NCBI GenBank assembly: GCA_016722575.1
Contig: JADKIY010000003.1
Location: 1-20,125 of the forward strand
DNA length: 20,125 nucleotides
Direction: 5' to 3'
DNA from: Elusimicrobiota bacterium
GTDB taxonomy: Bacteria; Elusimicrobiota; Elusimicrobia; FEN-1173
Shown here: positions 1 to 8,581 of the stretch, in pieces
How positions within the stretch are numbered: position 1 is the first letter of the stretch
Layout: each line of letters starts with the position of its first letter
The notes under the pieces: generated by a model
Seen by the model: only the letters and a program-made list of their open reading frames with translations
Databases searched by the model: none
Told to the model about the DNA's origin: nothing
Position numbers and translations under genes: made by a program

Positions 1-355
1 AGGCCAAGGCCGTCACCTCGCTCAGCAACAATACGAAGTGGCCACCCCTGGAGGCCAAGGCGGCAGAACAAAGGAAACAGGCCCGAAATTCTTTTGGGAG
101 AAGGCGAATCGACGCGCAAGCTTTTGGTCATGCAGGCCGACGGCGCCCTGGAGAAAAAATTGCAGGCCTATGTCAAAGCAAAATATTGGGCCGACGCCAC
201 CGCCTTTGAATGACTTAACCGTGGTCCCAGGCGTTTCCATGCTGGGAAGCGCGGACAGGAAGAGGCAGCAATAGAGTCACCCAAATGATGGAGATCACTT
301 GGCCGCCAAGGCGGCGCATGATTTGCCATTGGACCTCAAAGCCTCCAAGCCTTAA
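1..355 (+). pseudogene. C-terminal end of an SPFH/band-7-like membrane protein (partial, frameshifted)
   Basis: Only the 3' part is in the window. Joining frames across several indels gives a helical Ala/Glu/Lys-rich stretch (QQYEVAT, LEAKAAEQRKQAR), then QADGALEKKLQAYVKAKY and WADA at about 130-205, then VPGVSMLGSAD at about 225-255 and AAKAAHDLPLDLK up to a TAA at 353-355. This order (charged coiled coil, 'EADGALEKKL.AYV', 'VP.VVMG', 'AAKAA.DLGLD') is what I know from the C-terminal half of bacterial SPFH (band 7/stomatin-like) proteins, which scaffold membrane microdomains. The diagnostic N-terminal membrane and PHB segments lie outside the window, so family membership is an inference. The frame changes at least three times. 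It could also be another coiled-coil membrane protein. Confidence 0.5.
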
Positions 356-503
356 GACGTTCGGCGGAGCCGCGGGACGATCGAAAAATCCCCCTCCAGG
401 CCTTTGGTTTTCGTCGTTTTCGCCCCGCTCCCCGGCCGATGCCGGGCGGCGGGCACCTGTAGTCCACGCCCGGACGCCCGTCTCTTTTCCGCCATGGCCG
501 GGG

Positions 504-537
504 TTGACCTTTTACCATACAAATAACCCATGAGTAT
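504..537 (+). promoter_or_regulatory. possible promoter/operator of the LexA-like gene
   Basis: A TTGACC hexamer at 504-509 lies just upstream of the LexA-like start at 544. It is followed by an inverted ATAC (517-520) / GTAT (534-537) pair separated by 13 bases, close enough to the start to act as an autoregulatory operator. No clear -10 hexamer is seen and neither the E. coli CTGT-N8-ACAG nor the Bacillus SOS box is present. Weak evidence. Confidence 0.22.
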
Positions 538-543
538 CCGGCC

Positions 544-1119
544 ATGAACAGTTTAACCTCCCCAGAAGAAAATTTTCGTTTCATCGTCCACCAGGTTCAC
601 GAGATCGGCGTGCCGCCACGGTGCCGGGAAATCGCCCGGCGTTTTGATGTCGCCATCTAACCGTCCAGGAACCGTTTGGCGGCCCTGGATCGGAAGGGGC
701 TGTTCGGCGGATGCAGGACCGGGCCAGGCCTGGCCCTGGCGGTCAAGCAGGATTGGGCGGAGGTCCGCTTGTGATCTTGGGACGGAGTGCCGGCGGGCTT
801 CCCGTTGAAACCGTGGCCTCGCGGACAAACATTTCCCGTGCAGGAGATCATGAGGCGCCAATTTTATTTTGCGGGCCAAGGGGACAGCATGTCCCCCCCA
901 AAATCGAGGACAACGATTTGTTGCTGGTCGGCTTCAGGAAAGAGGCCTGGAGGGCGATATTGTGATCGCCTACGTACCGGAAGAGGGCGAAGCCACGGTC
1001 AAACAGTTCCGTCGAGGGGACACGCGTCTTTCTTCAGGCTGACAACGCCGTCCGCCCCCATTCTCAAACCTGCAAGTGGCTGGCCGGTCAAGATACGACG
1101 GGTTGGCGAACGGGGTTGA
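544..1119 (+). CDS. lexA: LexA-like S24 repressor/autoprotease (frameshifted)
   Basis: Transcriptional repressor of the SOS type that cleaves itself when RecA is activated. Read across frames from the ATG at 544, the winged-helix part shows FRFIVHQVHEIGVPPRCREI (LexA 'PSVREIA' helix) and, after a frame change near 660, RNRLAALDRKGLF. The linker holds GRVPAGFP (about 785-805) with the Ala-Gly cleavage bond. The catalytic domain has GDSMSPP (about 882-902, nucleophile Ser) and, roughly 35-40 residues on, ATVKQF (about 993-1010, general-base Lys). The last residues run to TGA at 1117-1119. At least four indels break the frame although every key LexA residue is retained, so I read it as a functional gene with sequence errors. 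Length of about 190 residues fits LexA. A gene starting at 1128 follows with only an 8-base gap, so the two are probably one operon. An UmuD-like or phage CI-type S24 protein is the alternative; the N-terminal helix-turn-helix argues for LexA. Confidence 0.82.
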
Positions 1120-1127
1120 GGTGAACA

Positions 1128-1620
1128 ATGAGTTGGCTTCGCGATCAGATCCGGCAGGCGGCGGGGCGGTGGAGGACGCGGGGGCAAATCCCCGTCCGGT
1201 TTTTCCGGCGGGCCATCGACGAACGGTTGGCGGAACTGCCGCTCACCGAGTGGGAAACGCTCTTTTGGACCCGGGGACTGAACGCGGGTTGATCCAACTC
1301 AACAGCCACTGGTTCCGGCTCGACTCGGGACGGCAAACTTCCTTTAGTTTCTTCGTCCGGAACGAGGCGGCCTGCTGGTGGGCCTTCGTCGGAGTCGGTG
1401 ACCCAGGCGGCGGTGAAGTGGCCCCTGGTCACCCATTACGGTTATCCCGGCCCGGGTGCGGTTCGAATCGATTTCCTGGACGTGGCCCTGCGGGACGAAT
1501 CGCGGCGACGTGTCGCTCTACGCCGAAACTCAAGCCTCGGACCGGGTGCTGGAGCGACGGTTAACGAATCGTCCGCCTCACTCGCCGAGGGCCTCCCCGG
1601 CTGGAACTTCCCGAAGGCAA
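1128..1620 (+). pseudogene. unrecognised gene downstream of lexA (frameshifted)
   Basis: The ATG at 1128 is preceded by GAGGTGA at a 5-base spacing, and the stop of the LexA-like gene is only 8 bases upstream, so it is probably co-transcribed. The first 54 codons (MSWLRDQIRQAAGRW... ending TEWETLFWTRGLNAG) are open. Reading then continues in other frames as LIQLNSHWFRLDSGRQTSF and FFVRNEAACW, VTQAAVKWPLVTHYGYPGPG, VRIDFLDVALRDES and LYAETQASDRVLERRL, petering out near LAEGLPGWNF at about 1600. I do not recognise the family. It looks soluble, mixed alpha/beta and without a signal peptide. Its position behind lexA would suit a DNA-damage-related function, but nothing in the residues shows this. 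The 3' limit is uncertain because of indels. Confidence 0.4.
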
Positions 1621-1850
1621 ACCGCCGCCGGACGCTCCACAAAAAAGCCGCCCATATTTTGCGAACCCGCCCCTTGTTCTTTTGGGCCGTGTCGCCGGGG
1701 CGTCGGCCGGCCTATTCGGTCCACTTCCTGGGCGACGGCTTCCGCCTGAGTCCCCGCTCGGACATCCCCTCCACCGGGACGTGGATTTGTTTTCCGGTCT
1801 TCCCCGCAACCTTTGCCCCGCGGCGGTTCGATCCGCTTTCCCGGGAAGGC

Positions 1851-2370
1851 TTAGCGATTCAAAGAAATCGAGCCGCCGCGGCGAGGGCCCTCCGACTCCG
1901 TAAAAACAGCCATGTGGTCGCCAAACAGCGGATACAATAAAATTCCGAAAGCCGCCGGAGGCGTTCCACCGATCAAAGAGCAGGGACCCGGGCATCGTAT
2001 AAAGCAGCAAAGCAAAGTCTCGCATCGAAAAATCGCGCGCCGCTTCAGGATCACCGCCAGGACGTAACGCCCCCACAAAACCGCGCCCGGGAGGAGATAC
2101 GCCAGGCCAGGCTGGCCGGGAATCCGGCAACGCGCCAACGTTGGGTCAGCCAGATTCCGATCCAATAGAGAATCGACGCGTTGAGGAGGAAAAGGGTCCC
2201 GCGAAATAATTCCATGACCCCGTTGTGGTGGCGATACCACGGGCGAATGAGAATCGACCAGGGGAGGACAAGGCATACCAATCGGCGTCACCCGCCTTGA
2301 CGGGGGCGCTCAGGCAGACCAAAAGATAGATCCCGGCGAAAAGAGATCCTGGAAGAGAGAAATATTTCAT
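1851..2370 (-). pseudogene. small multi-pass membrane protein, unknown function (frameshifted)
   Basis: Reading leftward from an ATG at 2368-2370 gives MKYFSLPGSLFAGIYLLVCL, a plausible signal anchor. After a frame change near 2255 comes WSILIRPWYRHHNGVMELF and then LFLLNASILYWIGIWL, a clear membrane segment. After another near 2120 comes YLLPGAVLWGRYVLAVIL, a further membrane segment, then LYPLFGDHMAVF. A stop lies at 1851-1853. The hydrophobic segments are spaced as in a 3-4 helix inner-membrane protein. No family is recognised. No good ribosome-binding site is seen before the ATG. It converges on the gene downstream of lexA and diverges from the TonB receptor, with about 170 bases between the two starts. 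The frame assignment is an inference from continuity of hydrophobic segments. Confidence 0.4.
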
Positions 2371-2539
2371 GGCGAAGGTCGATTTCGGGGTCGTGGCCAA
2401 GCCGTCGGACCCTCCCCGCTCTGAGGGCCGTCGAAAGGGTCGCCCGGCTATTGTAAAAAAGCCCCGACTCCCTTCGGTCCCTTCAAGAGAGCGTGCGAAA
2501 ATCAAATAATGAATCCCTGAAGAAGAAACGGCAAAATCA

Positions 2540-4504
2540 ATGAATTGCAAATACGCGTTGATCGGTTTAATTCTGCGGCCCCCGTTACCGGTTCGGGCGG
2601 GGAGGACGACGTTATCGTTCTTCCGCCGCTGGTGATCAGCGCGAAACGGGACAAAGACCCCGTGACCAAGCGGGACGTCACGAAGGAGGATCTTCGGCTG
2701 GTTCCCGGAACCCAGGGGGACCCGTTAAAGGTGCTTCAATCCCTCCCCGGCGTGGCGGTCGGGTCCGACGGGTCCAGCGACCCGGCGGTCCGCGGCACGG
2801 CGCCCATTGATAATTTACTACATTGACTTCAGACGGTGGGGTATCTTTTTCACACCGGGGACCTGCTCAGCGTTTTGAACGGCGACCTGGTGGATTCCTT
2901 TTCCATCTACCCCTCCGCCTTCGGGCCCGAATACAACAGCGGCCTGGGGGCCGTGATCGACGTGCGTTTGCGGGACCCCCGACGGGACCGGTGGGGCGCC
3001 AAACTGAACTTGAGCGCTTTTGAATCCGACGCCCTGGTGGAAGGCCCCGTGGGACCCCGCCAGGCGGTTTACGTCGCGGCCCGCCGGAGCTACCTGGACT
3101 TCCTGCTGCCAAATTCCCGGGCACCAGCGACATCGACGTCGTGCAATTTCCGGAGTTCTACGATTACCAGGGGAAATGGTTGTGGCAGAACCCGACTCAC
3201 CGGTTGGTTTTCCAGACCAACGGCGCCTGGGACAAAGTGGCCCTGGACATCAAGAGCGATTCGGCCATCGCCAAGCGGGACCCCGCGTTGGGCGGTCGCT
3301 TTGCTCAAATCCAGGATTACCACCAGGAGGGCCTCGCCTGGACGTGGAGTGGGCCGTCGGTGACCAACGTGGCGGCCCTTTCCCACACTCAGACCATTCT
3401 GGACAATCGGGCGGGCGGTTGGGCGTCGTTCGCCTCAACAACCGCTGGTGGGACGGCGGGACGATCTGGCGTGGCGGCTGCCGGCCGGAAACACGCTGTC
3501 GTTGGGCGCCCACCACATTTACGTGCCCGTGGTCTTGAACGTGGACGTCCGGGTGGATTTTCCGTCGGAATTCGACCCTCCGCCCGATTTTACGAGCGCG
3601 CCTCCCCCGCAGCGAGTTCGGCACGCTTACATCAACGAAACCCTGGTGTATTTGAAGGACCGTTGGTCGCCCACGGCGGACCTCACGCTTTCGGCCGGCG
3701 GCCGGTGGGGTCGAAACGGCTATTTGAAGGAAAATTACGGCGAACCCTGGGCCGCGGGGAATGGCGGTTTTTGGGCGAGACCGCTTTCACCACCGCCTGG
3801 GGCGCTACCACCAGTTTCCGGAGGGCACCAAACCACGAAAATTTCGGCAACCTGGACCTGACCGCCCTGCGGGCCGAGCACGCGGTGGCGGGGCTAAACG
3901 GGAAATTGCCCGACGGATGGTCCCTGAATGTGGAAGTGTATCGGAAACGCCTGTGGAATCTGCCGGTGGAGGACCCGGTGCTGAATTTCGTGAACGGCGC
4001 CCGGGGCTGGCCCGGGGTGGAGTTGTTGGTGAAGAAGGACCGCACGGCCCGGTGGGCCGGGTGGTTCGCGGTTTCCCAATCCCATTCCACGCGGAAAAAC
4101 GAACGGACCGGGCAGGAAGTCAATTTCAGCCAGGACCAACCCTGGGTTCTAAACCTCGTGGCCACCCGCCGGGTCGACCAATTTTATTCCGTTGGATTGC
4201 GCGCCCAGTATCACAGCGGCGCGCCGGACACGCCCATCACCGGGACGTATGTCGACGGCACGGGTCGGGTTCGGCCGGTACGGGCCCCCCGGTTCCGTCC
4301 GGCTGCCGGACTACCATCGAATCGACCTCCGGTTCAGCCGGACTTTAAAATGAAAGCGGGTTGGGCAATTTCTACCTCGATTTGATCAACGTCCTCAACC
4401 ACAAAAACGTCGCCGGTTATTCCTATTCGGATGATTATTCTGGCCGGGAGAAAGTCACTCAACTCCCCTTCTTCCCATCGGTCGGCGTTCAGTTGTCTTT
4501 TTAA
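2540..4504 (+). CDS. TonB-dependent outer-membrane receptor (frameshifted)
   Basis: Energy-coupled outer-membrane transporter: a plug domain inside a beta barrel, driven by TonB-ExbBD. Starting at ATG 2540, MNCKYALIGLIL resembles a signal peptide. After a frame change comes a TonB-box-like DDVIVLPPLVISAKR, then the plug: LQSLPGVAVGSDGSSDPAVR at about 2737-2800, followed by YPSAFGPEYNSGLGAVIDVR at about 2910-2967, the motif typical of plugs. The barrel shows alternating strands (LVFQTNGAWDKVALDIKSD, YSVGLRAQYHSGAPDTPI). The 3' end reads LDLINVLNHKNVAGYSY and finishes with VGVQLSF and TAA at 4502-4504; the terminal Phe is the outer-membrane assembly signal. Length of about 650 residues suits the family. 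At least six indels interrupt it. The substrate cannot be told from the sequence; no siderophore or cobalamin gene is nearby. recQ starts 9 bases after the stop. Confidence 0.87.
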
Positions 4505-4513
4505 AGGAAACCC

Positions 4514-6063
4514 ATGGACCCGTCGTTCGTTCCTCCTGTTTCGGAATCAACAAAACCCCGTCGTCGCCCACGGCGCTGAGGTGCTTCGGGGCACCTTCGG
4601 TTATGAATCCTTCCGCCCGGGCAGGAAAAAAATCATTAACGCGGTCCTGGCGGGCGGGACTGCATCGGCGTTCTGCCCACGGGCGGGGGAAATCCTGACG
4701 TTTCAAATCCCCGCCAAGCTCTTGGGCGGCACGGTCCTGGTCATCTCGCCGTTGATCTCGCCTCGCGAAAGACCAGGTGGACGCGTTGATTCAATCGGGT
4801 TTCCGGGCGGCGGTCATCAATTCCACGCTCAAGGCGGAGGAACGGCGCGAGCGGATGGAGGCCTTCGCCGGGGCGACTTCGAATTGGTTTACGTGGCGCC
4901 GGAAGCGCTGGAGGAGGGGTTCCGCCAATTTTTGGCGGCGTGTCCCGTTCGTTTGTTGGTCGTGGACGAGGCCCACTGCATCAGCCACTGGGGGCATGAA
5001 TTTCGGCCGTCCTATCGAAATCTGCGGGGCCTGAAGGCCTTGCTGGGCAACGTCCCGGTCTTGGCGCTGACCGCCACGGCCACGCCGGGCGGTGGCCCGG
5101 GACATCCTTCAACAATTGAGCATGGTCAAACCGGAAGGGTTCAAGGGGTCTTTTTCCGGCCCAACCTGAGAATCACCTGCCAAAAGAAAGGCGGCGGCCG
5201 TGACACGAAAAAAGACCTTTGCGTTTTGTTCAGGGGCGCCCCGGCCAGTGCGGCATTGTTTATTGGCTGAGCCGAAAACGGTGGAGTCGACGGCGGCGTT
5301 CTTGAATTCCGCGGGGTTCGGGCGGCGCCTTACCACGCCGGGCTCTCGGACGAGGAGCGGCAACGGAACCAAAACGCCTTCGCCCGGGACGAAATCGACG
5401 TGGTCGTGGCCACGGTGGCTTTCGGCATGGGCATCGACAAGTCCAACGTGCGCTACGTGATCCACCGGGACATGCCGAAGAGCCTCGAAAATTATTCCCA
5501 GGAAATCGGCCGGGCCGGGCGGGACGGGTTGCCCGCCGAGTGCGTTCTTTTTTATTCCTGGGCGGACGTCATGGCCTACGAACGTTTCGCGGCCCTGGGG
5601 GGGGACGCCTCGTTGACCGCGGCCGCGAAACAGAAAACCGTGGAGATGTTTCGCTGGGCCGACCGTCCGGCCTGCCGCCACCGGGGCTCAGCGGTTTTTG
5701 AGGAGGAACTGGCGGATTGCGGGCAATCCTGCGACGTCTGCCGGAAAACAATCCTGGACGATTTGTTGCCCACCGTGTCCGCGCGGGCGGGGGACCGGAC
5801 CCCGCCCCCGGCCGTCGGGCGGAAGTCGACGGGGGAATCTGGACGATCCGTTGTTTTTGCGGCTCAAGGCCCTGCGTCGCTCCCTGGCGGACGCCCAGGG
5901 CGTTCCCGCCTACATCGTATTCAGCGACGCCGTTCTTTTGCGATTGGCGGAGCGGCGCCCCCGGACGCCCGAGGAATTTCTGGGGATCGCGGGCATCGGT
6001 CCGGCCAAGCAGGCCCGTTACGGCGACGCCTTCCTTCGGGCGTTAAACGACTCCGAGGCCTAA
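4514..6063 (+). CDS. recQ: RecQ-family ATP-dependent DNA helicase (frameshifted)
   Basis: 3'-5' superfamily-2 helicase of recombination and fork repair. Read across frames from ATG 4514 (AAAGGAAA just upstream): FGYESFRPG (motif 0), then Walker A at about 4655-4695, where the A run is one base short so GGGK is shifted, ILTFQIPAKLLGG, LVISPLIS (motif Ia), LVVDEAHCISHWGHEFRPSY at about 4955-5015 (DEAH box and RecQ aromatic loop), ALTATAT (motif III), VVATVAFGMGIDKSNVRYVI (motif V) and SQEIGRAGRDG (motif VI, about 5497-5530). The zinc site is ACRHRG ... DCGQSCDVC at about 5670-5745. An HRDC domain follows at about 5850-6055 (ALRRSLADAQGVPAYIVFSD, FLGIAGIGPAKQARYG). Full-length architecture, about 515 residues, with at least five indels. 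RecQ next to LexA suits a repair neighbourhood, though the TonB receptor lies between them. Family identity is certain; functional state depends on whether the indels are real. Confidence 0.93.
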
Positions 6064-6069
6064 AGGCAA

Positions 6070-6095
6070 GGCCCACCGTCCTTCGACGGTGGGCC
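6070..6095. terminator. perfect 11-bp hairpin between convergent genes
   Basis: GGCCCACCGTC (6070-6080), loop CTTC, and GACGGTGGGCC (6085-6095) form a perfect GC-rich stem-loop 6 bases after the recQ stop and about 20 bases before the end of the minus-strand gene at 6114. On the minus strand it is followed by TTGCCTTTA, a modest T-rich tail; on the plus strand there is no T tract. It probably serves as a shared terminator, better for the minus-strand gene. Confidence 0.65.
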
Positions 6096-6113
6096 CGCCG
6101 CGGGTGGCCGAAT

Positions 6114-6680
6114 TCAGGGTTGCTTGAGGCTGTCCCGTTTGGCCTTGTTTTCCGCTTTCTGTTGTTCGAAGTGGGCCTGGGTGGCGCTTTCACCTCGTCC
6201 CGATGGGCTTTAATGGCGGCTTTCTTCTGTTCCTGGGTCAGGGAGCCGTCGGTCGCGATCTTTTCAAAAAACGCGACGCTTTCCTGGTAGCGGGTTTCCC
6301 GGTAGGCGTCGTTCTCCTTCCATTGGTTTTCGTGGAAGGCAATGAGGTCGGCTTTTTGAGTGTCGGTCAGCTTCGTGTTGGCGGCCAAGCGCTGGGTCAG
6401 GAAGGCCCGGCGTTTTTCGGTTTGTTCAGCGGCGAAGGCCGCGTTTCCTGTCAAAGGTCTCCTGTGATCTTTTACCGCGGCCTTTTTTCCTCCGGGGTTG
6501 CCTGAAGGCCGTCCCGAAAGGTTTTGTTCTCCGACTGTTGCTGTTGGCGATGGTTTTCCCAGGCGGTCTTCTGTTGGGTCCGGAACGCTTCGCGATCGTC
6601 TCGCTTTTGGCCGGGATCGGCCGCAAAAACCCGGAAGGGGCCAGGCAGGCGAATCCGAAGAGGAAACCATTGTTTTTCAT
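6114..6680 (-). CDS. exported, highly charged helical protein of unknown function (frameshifted)
   Basis: Starts at ATG 6678-6680 behind AAAGGAG at a 6-base spacing, a strong site. The N-terminus MKNNGFLFGFACLAP and the following hydrophobic residues look like a signal peptide ending near VFAADPG. The mature part is almost all Lys/Arg/Glu/Gln/Ala helix: EAFRTQQKTAWENHRQQQ, then TEKRRAFLTQRLAANTKLTD, AYRETRYQESVAFFEKIATD, LTQEQKKAAIKAHRDEVKA, and a last helix ending KRDSLKQP before TGA at 6114-6116. Two to three indels are needed to join these. The pattern of several amphipathic helices with 'LT.eQk' turns recalls small periplasmic Spy/CpxP-like chaperones and metal sensors, but the LTxxQ motif pair alone does not prove it. 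About 185 residues. It faces recQ with the hairpin between them. Confidence 0.62.
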
Positions 6681-6969
6681 GGGTTGCTCCTTTTGAACTT
6701 AATGGCACGCCTTGGCGCGGCGTGGGCCTTCGAACGTTTGGACGACCGCCGGTTCCAGAAAGTGTCGATTCGACGGATTCCTCCCCGGGTGCGCGGTTGA
6801 TTTTTGTGTTTTGGACCCATCCTTGAATCGGAAGTCCTGCTCAAGAGCGATCAATGAAAACAGTTCTGCGCGTTGCCGGATGCGATCTCGAAGTCCTCGG
6901 CCCAATTCGTACTCGTTCGCGTGAGTCCGACGGGTTCGTCCGTGGAATCCCGGGAGACGCAGGCCCACG

Positions 6970-7330
6970 ACGGCCGGCCCATGGCGGTTTTTGAGGAATG
7001 GCACCGGGGGGGCGGCACCGCTTCTCTCAACAAGGAATTGATCCCGGTGGCCAACCCGAAGGCAATGGACGTCGGCGACGTATTCATCCGGGGCAGGTTC
7101 CCTGGCCATGCCGTCTGAATTGTCGACTTGGCGGAAAATGCGAAGGGGGACCGGGTTTTTTGCTGGTCCAAAGTTATATGCCGGCCCAGGAGATTCACGT
7201 GCTGAATAATCCCGATCGCCGTTTAAGTCCGTGGTGTCGAGCGGGCGACTTGGACAAACTTGACACCCCGGAATGGATTTTTCATTGGTCCGACTGAAAC
7301 GTTTCGCCGAAAGTGTCCTGACGAGGTTCC
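6970..7330 (+). pseudogene. DUF4846-like protein, C-terminal half readable
   Basis: The readable part joins EEWHRGGGTASLNKELIPV (about 6993-7050), VGDVFIRGRFPGHAV (about 7073-7117), a shifted IVDLAENAKGDR, LLVQSYMPAQEIHVLNNP (about 7160-7215), LSPWC, TPEWIFHWSD and, after one more shift, LKRFAES at about 7295-7315. This series ('GDVFI.G.FPGHAV', 'L.QSYMPAQ.IHVL.NP', 'SPW', 'PEW.F', 'L.RF') matches what I remember of the DUF4846 family, whose function is not known to me. An N-terminal half with a 'QQCADA...RLRAEY' motif would be expected at about 6720-6970, but I cannot read it with confidence through the indels. The plus-strand frames there are interrupted several times. Confidence 0.55.
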
Positions 7331-7667
7331 CCTCTCGATCCTTGGGATCCGTTGGCTTGCGCTCCCGGCCTTGGGGTCCTTCCATCGGTCCAGGATTGGA
7401 TGGATTTTGAGGCGGCCGTCCGAAGCGGTAAAATCGATAAACGCGAAGCGCGGGAAAGGCGTCCCGGCGCACGCCTGGCAAAAAGACCGCGAAGTTGACC
7501 GGTGGGCGGAAGAATGAGTGGAATGTTGGCCATCGGTGCGTTGGATGGAAAAATGTTTGCCTCGATGGGCGGGGGACTTTGTTTGGTGGGGCGCATTGGG
7601 AAAAAAGTAAGCTGTCCCTCGTTGCGGGGGATGGCGGGGCGGGGCGGCCCAACTTTGAGGAGATGAA
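7331..7667. other. stretch without a supportable gene
   Basis: Between the DUF4846 remnant and the amidohydrolase. A short protein-like piece, MDFEAAVRSGKIDKREARE at about 7400-7460 on the plus strand, may belong to another broken gene, but neither its start nor its end can be placed. The last bases provide the ribosome-binding site GAGGAGATGAA of the amidohydrolase. No hairpin or promoter stands out. Confidence 0.4.
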
Positions 7668-8568
7668 ATGCTGATTACCAACGCGCACGTTCACTTGATC
7701 GAGCTTCAAAAGATGATTGAACTTCAGGGGATGTGCGACTGCCGGCGTCCATCTCCGTCCTTAAGATTTGGAATCCACGCTGCCTCTGTTGGCCCCGGAA
7801 GTCGCGCTTCGGCAAATGGACGAGGCGGGAATCGCGCGCTCCGTTCTCTACGCGGTGGAGGCGCCCATCGTCTACTCTTCGAACGAATACGTTTCCCTGT
7901 TGTGCAAAAATATCCCGACCGATTCATCGGTTTCGCGTCGGTGAATCCCTGGACCCGGCGGCCCCGGAGAAGCTGGAGCATGCGGTCAAATTTGGGCCTC
8001 AAGGGTTTGAAGCTGCATCCGCCCCTTCAGGGCTTTTCGCTAACGACCCGCGCGCCTTCTCGACCTGAGGAAGGCCCAGGCGTTGAACGTCCCCATCGTC
8101 TTTCACGTGGGCACCCCCTTCGGTTGCCTGTGCCGGTTGGAACACGCCTCGCCGCTCCTCCTGGATGAAGTCGCGGTGACCTTCCCGAAGCTCCGCCTCC
8201 TGATCACCCATCTCGGCACGTTGTGGCACAACGAGTCTTTTTGGGTGGTCGAGAAGAACCGAATGTCTACATCGACACGGCCGCCACCGACGGAAATCAA
8301 AACCATATTGACCCCGGACATCATCACGCGAATCGGGCCGGACAAAATCATCTTCGGCACCGACTCCCCCATGCCCTACGCGGGGAAAGTGCCCCGCATG
8401 AAAGAGTTCGTGGACGTCGTGAAATCCATCGAGGTGGGGGCCGACGTTCTGGCCGATATATTCCACAACAACTTCCTTCGACTGCTGGAGGGGGACGCTG
8501 CCGCCGGGCAAACGATCAACGCCAAGGACATGCTGGCGCGCCTGGCGGGGCCAGGGCGTCCCGGCTAA
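7668..8568 (+). CDS. amidohydrolase-2 family metal-dependent hydrolase (frameshifted)
   Basis: TIM-barrel hydrolase or decarboxylase of the COG2159/PF04909 type, acting on C-O, C-N or C-C bonds of small carboxylates or amides in the cytoplasm. Starts at ATG 7668 behind GGAGATGAA. Visible motifs are NAHVHL (first metal ligands, HxH, residues about 5-10), VLYAVEAPIVYSSNEY in a second frame, KYPDRFIGFASVNP, GLKGLKLHPPLQGF (conserved Lys strand), LNVPIVFHVGTPFG (metal His), LLITHLG (metal His) and IIFGTDSPMPYAGKVPRM (catalytic Asp). The C-terminus is open from 8083 to TAA at 8566-8568. About 300 residues, usual for the family, with three or four indels. The adenylate-forming enzyme begins 13 bases later, so they probably form an operon. 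Specific substrate unknown. Confidence 0.87.
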
Positions 8569-8581
8569 GGGGCTGGCCCCC

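Noticed and set aside
1455..1475. tRNA-like GGTTCGAATC string
   Set aside because: No acceptor stem, anticodon loop or CCA-proximal pairing could be built around it, and it falls within a coding-like stretch.
6699..7709. 336-codon minus-strand open frame
   Set aside because: Its residues lack any recognisable pattern, while the plus strand carries DUF4846 motifs over the same bases.
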